From positions 744,001 to 808,000 of the forward strand of contig CAWGZJ010000003.1 of NCBI GenBank assembly GCA_963826975.1: 64,000 nt of DNA, in the 5' to 3' direction. Origin of the DNA: Palsa-883 sp963826975 (GTDB lineage: Bacteria > Pseudomonadota > Alphaproteobacteria > Acetobacterales > Acetobacteraceae). Both the position numbers and the translations under genes were made by a program. Positions 8,490 through 17,432 of this stretch are shown here, piece by piece; positions within the stretch are counted from its first letter, which is position 1, and the number at the start of each line of letters is the position of its first letter. The notes under the pieces were generated by a model. It was not told the DNA's origin and searched no databases. It was given only the letters and a program-made list of their open reading frames with translations.

Positions 8490-8527
8490 TTGCGTCTCCC
8501 AGCCAGTTCAAACCGGCGCTTCCCAGT

Positions 8528-8845
8528 TCAAGCCGGCGCTTCACCGTGATCGGGAATGATCTCGATGTCATCATCGATCTCTTCGTCGACCTCGGGCACG
8601 TCTTCCTCGTCCTCGGTATCGGAGATGATCGCGGGCTCGACGTCTTCCTCGGTGGTCACCGGCGCGGGTTGGCGAGGCTGGCGTCGGAACTCGACGGTGC
8701 TGCGGCTCGGGCGGAACACACGCGGCTTTTCCGGCGGTTGCTGCGCACCACATTTCGGGCACGTCGCGGGCACCCTCTTAAGATCGTAAAAGCGCTCGGC
8801 GCAGCTGACGCACACGCATTTGCTGCCCAGTTCCGGTCTACCCAT
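8528..8845 (-). CDS. TIGR02300 (FYDLN acid domain) protein
   Basis: About 105 residues. The N-terminal domain is a small zinc ribbon: MGRPELGSKCVCVSC, then ERFYDL, then CPKC. A basic linker follows, then a very acidic tail (TEEDVEPAIISDTEDEED, continuing with D/E runs). This is the layout of the TIGR02300 family, common and so far uncharacterised in alphaproteobacteria. I place the start at the ATG at 8845; another in-frame ATG lies four codons upstream. Confidence 0.8.
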   Translation of the reverse strand: MGRPELGSKCVCVSCAERFYDLKRVPATCPKCGAQQPPEKPRVFRPSRSTVEFRRQPRQPAPVTTEEDVEPAIISDTEDEEDVPEVDEEIDDDIEIIPDHGEAPA

Positions 8846-9011
8846 TACCCATTCCAATCGCGGAAAAATATCGCCGATTACCCAGAACCTGATCCGCCCC
8901 GGAACCTGATCCGTCGTTGTCCCGACCGAGTTGCTCGGTCACTTGTTCGCCGGGTGGATCACCTTGCTGGCCGCGGGCCCGACCGCGGGGCGACCCGGCT
9001 CCCTTGGTGCC

Positions 9012-9367
9012 TCAACTGGACTTCATGCTGTGGAGTTTTTCCGAGCAGGCGTTCGCCAAGGCACTGCCCGGCGCCATATCGGCGCCAAGCGTTGCCCAGC
9101 CCGCCTTTGTCACCATGTCGTCACGCGTGTAGGACGAGTTTCGGCCCGCAGCTTGGCAAGCACCGCCTTGTCGGGGTCCTGCTGGGCTTTCGTCACGCAG
9201 AACGGCACGAGGGCTGCCACCACTGCCGTATCCGCACGCTCCTGCGCGAACTGCTCGGCCGAGCCTGCGGTTCGCCAGCCGAATTGCGAGAAGCCGAGGA
9301 TTGCTATGCCGATCGCGCCAACGGCCACCCCCCAGAGTGCGGGCTTGGTCCAAACCGGAATTTGCAT
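9012..9367 (-). pseudogene. small conserved membrane protein, single frameshift
   Basis: The N-terminal part, MQIPVWTKPALWGVAVGAI and on to AVLAKLRAE, belongs to a common alphaproteobacterial family: one N-terminal helix, then a conserved AVVAALVPFC segment. The expected C-terminus (SSYTRDDMVTKAGWATLG to KLHSMKSS) is present in another frame down to 9012. The two halves join if one A is restored in the A-run complementary to TTT at 9139-9141. As given, the first frame stops after 85 residues. A real one-base deletion and a homopolymer sequencing error look the same here. Confidence 0.75.
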
Positions 9368-9554
9368 GGGATGCTCTTTTCACTGTGGAAGGACGGATCT
9401 CCTTCCATCGGCGCAACACGTGTGTGGTCATGTGGGGATGCCACGGCACTATTGCACCGGCAGGTGCGCCGGCCCGACGAAAATAGGCCCAACGAAAATA
9501 GGCCCGGCGGCCGGTGCTGGCGATGTTGCCGATCAGTCTATTTGCCCACCGACT

Positions 9555-9752
9555 TCAGCGCCACCTACGACCCGTTGGCGGCGGAGACGGATCCGCGGCA
9601 TCCCAAAGACGCTTGTCCTGAGCGATCCAGCTACTTGCCTCGGCCTCGGTTGCGAATCCCGCTGCCGTCTGGGCGAGCGCGCCAGGCCGGGCGATTTCGA
9701 CAGCGAAGCTGTCATCCTGGCGATGAACGATCCGATAGATCGCGTCAGTCAT
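9555..9752 (-). CDS. small conserved hypothetical protein
   Basis: A 65-residue soluble protein. The pattern MTDAIYRIVHRQDDSFAVEI, followed by GFATEAEASSWIAQDKRL, resembles small proteins often seen in Acetobacteraceae and Rhizobiales. These have a beta strand pair followed by one helix, and no known function. It stands alone, divergent from the double cold-shock gene with about 170 nt between. Confidence 0.6.
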   Translation of the reverse strand: MTDAIYRIVHRQDDSFAVEIARPGALAQTAAGFATEAEASSWIAQDKRLWDAADPSPPPTGRRWR

Positions 9753-9921
9753 TCCTGACTATGACACAACTTTGCGCGCCTTGCACGCTCCGGCGTGGGT
9801 ATCGCGGCCAAGGTCAGCCGATTTATATTTGATCGTTCAGGCTTCGGAGTGCTAGCATTGCCGCCCTGTCGGGTCGATCTTCACAACCGACTTCGATGCA
9901 ACAACAGAGGGTAGCGGTATC

Positions 9922-10560
9922 TTGAGATCGTCCAAAAGCGACCGGAAGTGGCAGGCGCCGCGCCGGCGCGGGTTTGATGATGATAACTTCTACGGCAACG
10001 CTCCAACGCCTGTGCCATTTCCGTCCGTCGCGATCAATTCGTCTGCCCCCGAGGTGCAGGCGACGGTCAAGTGGTTCAACGCCGAGAAGGGCTACGGGTT
10101 TGCCGCTCTGGCGGATGGAACGGGCGACGTATTTCTGCACGTCAACGCCCTGCAGGCCGCCGGTCACCAGACCGTGAGCCCAGGTGCGACGCTCAAGGTC
10201 CGAGTGGGCAATGGGCAAAAGGGGCGGCAGATCGACCAGGTGGTCGCCGTCGATGAAAGCACAGCCGAGCAGCCGGGGTCACGCCCGCCGCCGGGGGCCC
10301 GTGCTCGTTCGCCATCGCCGCCCAGGCGTCATGAAGTCGACCTTAGCACGGCGGCCGAGATGATCGGCACGGTGAAATGGTACAATCCGGACAAAGGGTT
10401 CGGATTCATCACCCCGCAGTCCGGCGGCAAGGACGTGTTCGTCCACGCGACAGCGCTCGAGCGTGCTGGTCTGCCCCCCTTGCAGGAAGGGCAATCGGTC
10501 CGAATCGGCGTCGTGCAAGGCGCCAAAGGGCCTGAGGCCGCCTCGATCAGCCGGGAATAG
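9922..10560 (+). CDS. tandem cold-shock-domain protein
   Basis: A 212-residue nucleic-acid-binding protein with two cold-shock domains. The first lies at about residues 46-110 (TVKWFNAEKGYGFAAL and DVFLHVNAL) and the second at about 147-212 (TVKWYNPDKGFGFITP and DVFVHATAL). Both keep RNP1 and RNP2 aromatic residues. A basic N-terminus (SDRKWQAPRRRGFDDDNFYG) and a Pro/Arg-rich linker flank the domains. This two-domain form is usual in alphaproteobacteria, where it acts as an RNA chaperone. The start is a TTG at 9922 with only a weak ribosome-binding site, so the exact start is uncertain. A hairpin terminator follows the stop. Confidence 0.85.
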   Translation: MRSSKSDRKWQAPRRRGFDDDNFYGNAPTPVPFPSVAINSSAPEVQATVKWFNAEKGYGFAALADGTGDVFLHVNALQAAGHQTVSPGATLKVRVGNGQKGRQIDQVVAVDESTAEQPGSRPPPGARARSPSPPRRHEVDLSTAAEMIGTVKWYNPDKGFGFITPQSGGKDVFVHATALERAGLPPLQEGQSVRIGVVQGAKGPEAASISRE

Positions 10561-10575
10561 GCGAGAACATAACGG

Positions 10576-10597
10576 CGGACCGCCGAGCGGTCCGTTT
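10576..10597 (+). terminator. rho-independent terminator of the cold-shock gene
   Basis: CGGACCGC at 10576-10583, loop CGA, and GCGGTCCG at 10587-10594 form a perfect 8-bp stem followed by TTT. It lies 16 nt after the stop of the double cold-shock gene. Confidence 0.7.
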
Positions 10598-10705
10598 CCT
10601 GCGCCATCGACGGGCGTCTGCCAGCACGGGGCGTCCGGCGGACACTGGCTGGAATAGCTGCCTGGAATAGACGGGGCCGGGCGAGCAACTATTTGTCCCC
10701 GCACC

Positions 10706-12420
10706 GTAATACCGGCAAAACCCCGGGCGGCCGGTGGTGTCAGGCGGGCTGGCCGCGGCAGCGGACCAGTTCCGGCAGCGGTGGGATGAGCAGCTGGCCG
10801 GGAACCTCGAGCCGGCTGCCGAGATAATCCCAGAACGCCACGCCATGCTTTGCGCAGGTCTTGGCGAGGCCGAGGAAGGCATCGCGGCAATCGCGTCCGT
10901 CGTCGCTGCGTGTTCCGGCGCTGACCTTGCGGCGGGTGACCTGGCAGCGGATGTCGTTCTCGGAGCCATTGGTATGCAGCGGGATGTCCGGCCGCTGCAG
11001 CACCATCAGCAACTCGGCCTTGTTGGCATGCAGCCGAGCCAGCAATCGATCCAGCGTGACGAAGCCGGTGCGGCGGCGGAAGATGCGATCGAACCGCGGC
11101 CCGCAGCGCGAGACGGCGGTTGTTGCCGGGGTTGGCCCGGTAGAGCCTTGAGATCGGCATAGAAGTTCCAGATCAGCTTGCGCATGTGTTGCTGAGCGGC
11201 ACGATGCGGATCTGTGAAGGCGTCCAGCTTGTGCACCAGCCGTTCCGCATGGACCCAGCACAGGGCGTGCCTGCCGACGGCGAACTGCCCGGCATCGTCG
11301 CTCAGCACCACGGCATCGCTGCAGGAAGCCATGCGCGTGGATGCTGCCCCACTGAGCCGCCCTCGGTGGCGATCTGCACGGGGTCCTGGATGACCGCCAC
11401 GCCGATTTGCGGCGGTGAGGCAATCGCAAGCCGGCCCAGATGCGCCTGCCATGCCGCCTGATCAACGAAGCGCGTCTCGCCCGCTTCCGCCAGGCGGGCG
11501 ATCAAGGCGGCCGGCAGTCCGCGGCTGCGCATAGTAAGTCGAACGCCCCCTCGTTCAACACGAAGTCGGTATGCCCGGCGCGCAGCAGATCAAGAAAGTT
11601 CAGCCGGCTCTTGGATGCGTCGCGTGCCGAACCAGGTGAACCGGTCATTGCCGATCTGCGTGCAAAAGCCGTTCCTGGCTTTATGCCGTGCGCCGGTGTC
11701 ATCAACCGATACCCAGGGCGATGTCTGCCAACCCGGCGCGCAGCACATCGCGGGCTTCGTCGAGGAAGCCGTGCTGCTTGTCAGTCAGCAGCCGCTGGAC
11801 CTCTCGCTTGGAGATCGACACGCCGACCGAGTGCAACAGCGCCGTCAGACGCGGCAGGGTGGTTTGGCCCTGATGATACTGCATCAACACGAAGCGGCGC
11901 AGGTCGGGGCCGAAGTGTCCGCGGGTCCCCTCGGGCAGCGGTGCGACGATGATCTGGCCGTCCGGCGTCAACCCAGCGTTCGCGCCGGTAGCGGATCGCG
12001 TGCACTGACAGCACAAGTTCCTGCACCATATAGGTCTCGTAGCCCTTGAAGCGTGATCCCGCCGGGGCGGCGGCTTTCATCACCCGATCCTCAATGCTGA
12101 CGCGGGGGCGGACTTTGCCGCGCCGCGGACGGTTCTTTTGCCTGCCGGGCTTCGCCGGTTCGGTGGCCTTATCCATGCCGCTGGGTTTGATGTCCGGGCG
12201 GCCCTTTCAGGCCCTTCAGCCGGGCAATCTCCGTCCGCTGCTCGACAACCACCTGCTCAAGTGCGGTGACCTTGCCAAGCAGGCATGACCACCAGTTCCC
12301 GCAACTGGCGGACGACAGGGCATCAAGGTTTTCCGGCGGGCTCACACATAGCTTGAATCCGAGCCGCCCGCGTCGATGCAAGCAAAAATGCACCCGTGCC
12401 CGCGGTTTTGCCCCTGTTAC
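10706..12420 (-). mobile_element. decayed IS66-like insertion sequence
   Basis: The element contains one broken transposase gene. Candidate terminal inverted repeats are the 22-nt segment at 10706-10727 and that at 12399-12420, which match at 18 of 22 positions when one is inverted (shared core GGCAAAACC). The left repeat lies 13 nt beyond the transposase stop and the right one about 55 nt beyond its start, as expected for a 1.7-kb one-gene element. No clear target duplication was found. The repeat call is by eye and uncertain; the transposase itself is certain. Confidence 0.55.
10740..12345 (-). pseudogene. IS66-like DDE transposase, multiple frameshifts
   Basis: Segments of one transposase lie in successive frames. 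They are a coiled-coil start (GKVTALEQVVVEQRTEIARL), KPSGMDKATEPAKPG, GHFGPDLRRFVLMQYHQGQT, a VDDTGARH segment, KSRLNFLDLLRAGHTDFVL, AVVLSDDAGQF with CWVHAERLVHKLDAF, and a C-terminal LHTNGSENDIRCQVTRRKVS. These supply the D, D and E of the catalytic triad, but at least five shifts separate them (for example near 12,290, 12,190, 11,630 and 11,500-11,000). The likely original start is a GTG at 12345. It cannot make a working enzyme. The family is judged from the NGSENDIR block. Confidence 0.82.
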
Positions 12421-12569
12421 CCCGCACCGGGCCAAGCCGCTGAATTGAGTTCGAACCGCCGCGTGGGTTACGCCGCCGCGCGGGTTATACCGCCGCGTGC
12501 CGGGCGACATTGCGTTCGCTCGATCGGTCCAACGTGGTTTGTTGCGGTAGCCGATCGCCGCCGCTGGTA

Positions 12570-12785
12570 TCAATGGGCCTTCCGCGTCAGCACCAGATCT
12601 GACGCATCGAGACAAAAGATGACTTCGTCGCCACGGACAAACCCAACAACATCGGCATAGACATAGGTGACCGCGCCATGCGTCACCTCGAACGTGAACA
12701 CGTTGCCTGAGGGGTGTCCATAATCCGCGCAGAATTCGTCATAATCGTAGGAGATCTGGCCGACCTGGTCCGAATCCAATTGCAT
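12570..12785 (-). CDS. small hypothetical protein with strong RBS
   Basis: A 71-residue acidic protein (MQLDSDQVGQISYDYDEF, ending DASDLVLTRKAH) with no known family. The frame is open 24 codons further upstream. I chose the ATG at 12785 because AGGAGGTGATC lies directly before it, a near-perfect Shine-Dalgarno site. The predicted fold is all-beta (NVFTFEVTHGAVTYVYADVV). It lies just outside the decayed insertion sequence. Confidence 0.65.
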   Translation of the reverse strand: MQLDSDQVGQISYDYDEFCADYGHPSGNVFTFEVTHGAVTYVYADVVGFVRGDEVIFCLDASDLVLTRKAH

Positions 12786-12968
12786 GATCACCTCCTGCTT
12801 GCGTGTAATAATCCCAGCCTGGGCGACAATTCGTGTCGAGCGACACCGGTAAGCCATGTTGGCAGCTTGTTGGTGACCGGCGGATGAACGCGAAGGTACT
12901 TTGCGAGACAGGATGCCGCGATCGGCCCGCTTCGATCGTGGCGCTTCGATTGTGGCGGCGGCCTATTC

Positions 12969-13175
12969 TTATCCGGCTGTCGCCCCTACGTCCGCCTCAT
13001 CCGCCTCGGAGACACGTGCGGCTGCTCGCTGCACCGACATATCCTGCAGGATGTGTTCTCCGCCGGCCGCGGTGGCCAACTTGACACACCCCTGCTCATC
13101 GTAGATCGACACGATATGGTGCAGTTGGACGACGACGAGGCCACCACCCGCCGTTTCGAAAGTGATCCAGCTCAT
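12969..13175 (-). CDS. small hypothetical protein
   Basis: A 68-residue protein whose first 45 residues form a compact beta pattern (MSWITFETAGGGLVVVQLHH, VSIYDEQGCVKLATAAGG), followed by an Ala/Glu-rich tail. The ATG overlaps the stop of the preceding gene as ATGA, so the two are probably translationally coupled. Function unknown. Confidence 0.5.
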   Translation of the reverse strand: MSWITFETAGGGLVVVQLHHIVSIYDEQGCVKLATAAGGEHILQDMSVQRAAARVSEADEADVGATAG

Positions 13176-13501
13176 CTCGCACCGCGGGCGATTATATACT
13201 TGATGTGCTCCGCATCGGTCACGCCGTCGAACGACATGCTGAACGGTTTTTTCGGCGTGCCCGCCGGCTTCATCGTAGACGTTTCAGCGGGTTTGGCTCG
13301 TTTCGCTTGCTTGGTGGCAGGGCGTGACGCGGGCCGCGGCGGTACCGGCACACCGAAGTCGGCTTCCTGCTTTGCCGAAGTCTCGCTGCGCGAGGCGTTC
13401 CAAACAGCGACCTCCTTGCGCAACTGGTCGTTCATCACGCTGGCTTGCTTGTCAGCCTCGCGCGCGGGTTCATCCTGGTCATTGCCGGGCGGTAGATCCA
13501 T
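13172..13501 (-). CDS. hypothetical protein, coupled to the downstream small gene
   Basis: A 109-residue hydrophilic, Lys/Pro/Ala-rich protein. A helical first half (READKQASVMNDQLRKEVAV) leads through a disordered, basic middle (PPRPASRPATKQAKRAKPAE) to a conserved-looking end (FSMSFDGVTDAEHIKYIIAR). No membrane segment or known domain is seen. It ends in an ATGA overlap with the next gene. Confidence 0.5.
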   Translation of the reverse strand: MDLPPGNDQDEPAREADKQASVMNDQLRKEVAVWNASRSETSAKQEADFGVPVPPRPASRPATKQAKRAKPAETSTMKPAGTPKKPFSMSFDGVTDAEHIKYIIARGAR

Positions 13502-13598
13502 CGGTGTTTTCCTTCTTGCGGGACGTCACGGCGAAGATGGCACAAAACGGTGCCAAGCGGTGTTCAGGCGGGGCGGTGCGCAGGCGGGCGGTGCGCGC

Positions 13599-14108
13599 CT
13601 ACCGGAGACTCGGTACGCCAGTTGGGGGCAAGCCGGTCGAGGACGCGTCGCCCGGCGAGGATGCCGTGAATGAGCCAACATCGCCGCCATCGTATCTTGC
13701 GGGCGGCGGACGCATTATCGCCGAGACGGCGTAGACGATCCCCAGTGCGGCACACGCCAGTACGATTGCATTCCTGGTTGACGGCACCCAGTCGACTGGG
13801 CGCATCGGCAACCGCCGTTCGATCCTGGCCGGGCGCGCCGGCAACAGGCCGATCAGGCGTGCGGCGATCACCGCCGAGTCGGTCAGGTTCCAACGTCCCT
13901 GCGGCATCTCGGCAATGTCGTGCGCCAGGCTGTCGGCCGCTGCTGCTTTGGGCAGATCCGCCAATCGGCCGGCTTCGCGCCACGGATCGTTACCCTGTCG
14001 GGCAAAAAGCGAAACAACGCTGAGCATCATCCCGCTCGGTTCTGTCCCGACATCCGCGAACAGAAATTCGTTCAAGTCCGACCGCTGTAAAGCCGATACA
14101 TCGGACAT
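13599..14108 (-). CDS. single-pass membrane protein, hypothetical
   Basis: About 169 residues. The first 100 residues are cytoplasmic and helical (MSDVSALQRSDLNEFLFADV, then LSVVSLFARQGNDPWREAGR). One membrane segment lies near residues 110-130 (AIVLACAALGIVYAVSAIM), and a Pro/Ser-rich tail follows. The pattern resembles a widespread alphaproteobacterial family without known function. The ATG at 14108 is preferred over an upstream TTG because homologues start MSDVSAL. It is separated from the next divergent genes by about 240 nt without recognisable genes. Confidence 0.6.
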   Translation of the reverse strand: MSDVSALQRSDLNEFLFADVGTEPSGMMLSVVSLFARQGNDPWREAGRLADLPKAAAADSLAHDIAEMPQGRWNLTDSAVIAARLIGLLPARPARIERRLPMRPVDWVPSTRNAIVLACAALGIVYAVSAIMRPPPARYDGGDVGSFTASSPGDASSTGLPPTGVPSLR

Positions 14109-14347
14109 AGACACCAAATTACCCTGAAATTGTTAAGAAACTCATGCCCCAACGTAAGCTTGGCAGGCCCTGAATACAAGGCGATCGCGCGCAGGGCAAT
14201 CACCTCGACGAAGCAAGGCCCGGACAACGGCCCAAAACCTGCGAGGAGGTTAACCCGTATTTCACATACTCTCGCGGATGCTGGCTTGGTGCTTTCCCTT
14301 GCGTCATTGTGGTGATTGCCCGGGAGGTGATTGCCCGGCGGTTGGCG

Positions 14348-14872
14348 TCAGTGGACCTCGCCGTCCGGCTTCCGATAGGTTCCGAGAACGCGGTCCCAGA
14401 AGAAGTCGATCACAGCAAAGTTGCTGTTCGCATGCAGATGATGGACGAAGTGTAATTGCTGTTTGCGCCGGAACCACGCGAAGCGTTCGAGGCGCGACCC
14501 CTCGACATGATATTCCTTGTCGAAGAACACATGTGCGTAGAACGACGCGGCGGCAGCAAGCACCATGACGAGAAATAGCTGGAATGGCAGGGCGAAGAAC
14601 AATCCGCCGCCAACCAGGACTGTCGGAATGAGGAAAAATGGTGTGTTGTTACCCTCCTGTCCGCGATAGGCGGAGGTGGCGAGGTGGCCCTTTGCGTAAT
14701 AGGCATGGTGAAAGTTGATGTGATTGCGATGGAAGGACGCGCCCAGCCGCCGGTGGCCAAGCCAGCGATGCAGGATGGTCTGGCTGAACGATGTGACAAG
14801 ATGCGTGCATACCGCGGTCACGATGAACAGCGGAAATTCCAGCAGCAGCCAGTGATCCCATTCAGGCATCAT
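14348..14872 (-). CDS. sterol desaturase / fatty acid hydroxylase family protein
   Basis: A 174-residue integral membrane di-iron enzyme candidate. The His clusters are HRWLGH, HRNHINFHH and HFVHHLHANSNF, spaced as in the ERG3/fatty-acid-hydroxylase superfamily, with hydrophobic helices between them (LFIVTAVCTHLVTSF; LFFALPFQLFLVMVLAAAA). I place the start at the ATG at 14872, which has GGAG nine bases upstream; the frame is open further upstream without family similarity. The enzyme would hydroxylate or desaturate a lipid or carotenoid at the membrane. The substrate cannot be named. Confidence 0.75.
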   Translation of the reverse strand: MMPEWDHWLLLEFPLFIVTAVCTHLVTSFSQTILHRWLGHRRLGASFHRNHINFHHAYYAKGHLATSAYRGQEGNNTPFFLIPTVLVGGGLFFALPFQLFLVMVLAAAASFYAHVFFDKEYHVEGSRLERFAWFRRKQQLHFVHHLHANSNFAVIDFFWDRVLGTYRKPDGEVH

Positions 14873-15121
14873 CAACGAAAACTCCGCGCCGAACCGGGCG
14901 CTGCGCAGCCGCTCCCCACGGGGCCACCGGCGGCGGGCCATAAGACAGGTTATGTCGAGTCGTGCGCCTCGAAGAGACCGGCAGCCGCCCGCGTCGCCGT
15001 CAATCACGGCACTGATCTTCGCGTCTCGCGAGTATGGGCCTGCGCGCGTCGGTGAACAAGGTTGAGCCCGAGGAAATCGCGGGGAAGCGGGCCGCCATGG
15101 GATTGGCGCGAAGTGACTGCC

Positions 15122-15211
15122 CCCGATGGGACTGGCCCCGATGGGACTGGCCTCGCGGGACTACCCCTGCGGGGCCAACCCCGGCGGGACTAACCCCCGT
15201 GGGACTAACCC
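15122..15211. repeat. six tandem 15-nt units in an intergenic region
   Basis: Units of exactly 15 nt begin CCCGATGGGACTGGC (twice without change) and drift through versions such as CGGCGGGACTAACCC and CCGTGGGACTAACCC. A seventh, weaker unit follows to 15226. The array lies in the 376-nt space between the desaturase start and the next small gene. That space otherwise shows nothing recognisable. Confidence 0.85.
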
Positions 15212-15248
15212 CGGGAGGGGACCGGCACTGTACGCGGCGCGCGCCGCT

Positions 15249-15497
15249 TCACGCGTCCTCGAATGATGCCGGCAGGCGCCCTGCCTTGAAAATGATGGTG
15301 GGCTCGTCGTCGTAATCACCCAGTTCCGCATCCCCCGAGGTGGAGAACGCGACGACCCCGGCGCTCGTCAGTGCCAGGCTCTCGGCGGCCTTGCGCGCCC
15401 CGTCGGGCGTCTTGCAGCGGATCGCCGTCTCGGCGTTCAAACGAACACCTTTGCCGGCTTTGAACGCCTGGACGAGATAGATCGTTTCGCGAGCCAT
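15249..15497 (-). CDS. small conserved hypothetical protein
   Basis: An 82-residue cytoplasmic protein (MARETIYLVQAFKAGKGVRL, then CKTPDGARKAAESLALTSAG). The frame is open upstream. The ATG at 15497 has GGAGACC before it and begins the conserved-looking part. The pattern (a strand, an Ala-rich helix, two strands and a short tail) is seen in small unnamed alphaproteobacterial proteins. No function is known. Confidence 0.65.
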   Translation of the reverse strand: MARETIYLVQAFKAGKGVRLNAETAIRCKTPDGARKAAESLALTSAGVVAFSTSGDAELGDYDDEPTIIFKAGRLPASFEDA

Positions 15498-15764
15498 GGC
15501 CGGGGTCTCCTGTGCCTGTGATGTTCCAGACCGGTGATATAGAGCGGAGCGCGGAGTTGGCGGACGTCCCGAATGCGACATCCTGCCGCGCCCCGAACTG
15601 CCCGCCACGCAGGCATAGTGATCGGCGCGTCTGGAACGCGACTCGCTCGACCGAGAAGCTCGTGAGCCTAGTCGCAAAAGCTTAACCGTTGTCGAATAGC
15701 TCGACAGCGATCCAGCCTATGGCTATCGGTGTCATCGGATGTTTTTGGCGTTCAGGAGCTTGCC

Positions 15765-16106
15765 ATGCGCTTGCTTTCTGTACGTCGTCGCACGACGTAT
15801 CGCTATGCGGAGCCGGTGGAGCTGGGTGAGCATCGGATGATGTTCCGCCCGCGCGGGAGCCATGATCTTCGCCTGATCCGCACACGCCTCGCTATCACGC
15901 CTATCTGCCGGGGGCCGGCTGGGTCGATTTCGACCCGACCAACAGCATCATCGGCAATCGAAATCTCATCCGCGTCGCGGTCGCATGGTCGCCGAAGCAG
16001 GTCCTGCCGCTGTGGGCACTTATGTGGGATCCGCAGGTCATGCCTATGCATGCAGGTCGCGGTGAGCGTCGCCGAGGAGCCGAGCCACATCAACACGCCT
16101 GCATAA
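15765..16106 (+). pseudogene. transglutaminase-like protein, internal deletion and frameshifts
   Basis: The start is intact: ATG at 15765 with AGGAG before it, and MRLLSVRRRTTYRYAEPVEL through RLIRTRLAIT, the typical N-terminus of a transglutaminase-like protein. Near 15,890-15,898 the sequence jumps, in another frame, to the family C-terminus (HAYLPGAGWVDFDPTNS, then NLIRVAVAWSPKQVLPL). Roughly 180-200 codons including the catalytic Cys are missing. Further shifts lead to MQVAVSVAEEPS in a third frame. It lies directly before an intact paralogue, so the two were probably a tandem pair. Confidence 0.8.
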
Positions 16107-16117
16107 CAAGGCACACC

Positions 16118-16945
16118 ATGCAGATCCAAGTCGGCTACGAATTGATCTACGACTGCCCGCAGCCCACGCCCATGCTGCTGATGCTCAATGTCCATCATTC
16201 GCGCGCCGCCGACATCGTCGTTCCGGATCGCCTGACGACGGACCCGATGGTCCCGCTGCGCACCTATCACGACGGATTCGGCAACTGGTGCAGTCGGATC
16301 GTTGCGCCAACGGGCCGGATACGCATCGCCAGCACCGCCGTGGTCCGCGACAGCGGCCAGGCCGATCCGGTGACGACCTGGGCGGCGCAGGAGCAGGTGC
16401 AGGACCTGCCGGAGGATGTTCTGGTTTTCTTGCTCGGCAGCCGCTACTGCGAGACCGATCATTTGTCGGAAACCGCGTGGCGGCTATTCGGTCACACGCC
16501 GCTGGGCTGGGCGCGCGTGCAGGCCATCTGCGACTTCGTTCACGCGCACATCGCGTTCGACTACGCGGATGCCCGACCCACGCGGACCGCGTGGGAAGCC
16601 TTCAATGAGCGGCGCGGCGTCTGTCGCGACTTCGCGCATCTCGCGGTGGCGCTGTGCCGATGCATGAACATTCCGGCGCGCTATTGCACCGGCTACCTGA
16701 GCGACATCGGTGTCCCGCCGCCCTACGGACCGGCAGACTTCGCCGGCTGGTTCGAAGCGTATCTCGGCGATGCCTGGCACATCTTCGATCCGCGCAACAA
16801 CACGCCGCGGATGGGGCGGATCCTGATCGCGCGGGGGCGCGACGCGGTCGACGTGCCGATCAGCAACACCTTTGGCCCGAACACGCTCTTGGGCTTCAGG
16901 GTCTGGACCGACGAGATCGTGGAGGCCGTCGCGCCCGGCGTGTGA
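16118..16945 (+). CDS. transglutaminase-like cysteine protease family protein
   Basis: A 275-residue protein with an N-terminal beta domain (MQIQVGYELIYDCPQPTPML) and a transglutaminase-like core. The catalytic triad is complete: Cys169 in RRGVCRDFAHL, His221 in DAWHIFDPRNN and Asp224. The start at 16118 is the ATG that gives the family N-terminus; the open frame upstream belongs to the dead paralogue. There is no signal peptide, so it is cytoplasmic. Such proteins occur as pairs in alphaproteobacteria, often with an alpha-E protein and a circularly permuted ATP-grasp protein, neither of which is here. Confidence 0.85.
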   Translation: MQIQVGYELIYDCPQPTPMLLMLNVHHSRAADIVVPDRLTTDPMVPLRTYHDGFGNWCSRIVAPTGRIRIASTAVVRDSGQADPVTTWAAQEQVQDLPEDVLVFLLGSRYCETDHLSETAWRLFGHTPLGWARVQAICDFVHAHIAFDYADARPTRTAWEAFNERRGVCRDFAHLAVALCRCMNIPARYCTGYLSDIGVPPPYGPADFAGWFEAYLGDAWHIFDPRNNTPRMGRILIARGRDAVDVPISNTFGPNTLLGFRVWTDEIVEAVAPGV

Positions 16946-16992
16946 GGGTAGAATATCGTGAAGGCCGCGGCGTCCGGCGTCCGAGGGAAGAA

Positions 16993-17260
16993 TTATGATC
17001 TGTCGCTGCCGTGGGCGCTCGGCAATGAGTTCGTTCGCGGGTCAGCACCGGGACCCGCGCCGCGCGTCGTCTCCCGCGCTGTGGAAACCCGGTCGATTGC
17101 GTCGGCGGTGACCTCGGCGGAAATCCGCGCCAGGACACCTTCAAGACCGGGCCCCGAGGTTGTGTTCAACTCCTCAGCGGCGCGACGTAGTGCCTCGCGC
17201 CGCAGCAGCCGGGCGGTCATCGCGTCGAACTGTGGGTCGGGGGGAGTTCTGATCGGTCAT
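16993..17260 (-). pseudogene. small hypothetical protein, frameshift in a C-run
   Basis: From the ATG at 17260 (CAGGAGACGGTG before it) the reading frame gives MTDQNSPR and then goes wrong at a run of six C, which is G at 17239-17244 on the plus strand. With five C the frame becomes MTDQNSPDPQFDAMTARLLR and continues through REALRRAAEELNTTSG to the stop at 16993, a coherent helical protein. An internal ATG allows a shorter 75-residue version. Function unknown. Sequencing error in the run is a real alternative to mutation. Confidence 0.55.
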
Positions 17261-17432
17261 CACCGTCTCCTGTTGCCAGACGCGTCCGATCGTCCGCGCG
17301 GTCTTGGCCGGCGACGTTCAGGCTAAGGCCTGAGGCGGAATAACCGAATCGACTGGGGATCGGTCGTGGCATTCCGTGTCATGTCCGTCCCCGGGTCAAG
17401 TTGCCCCGGGACGGCCATGACACAGAAGTTGG

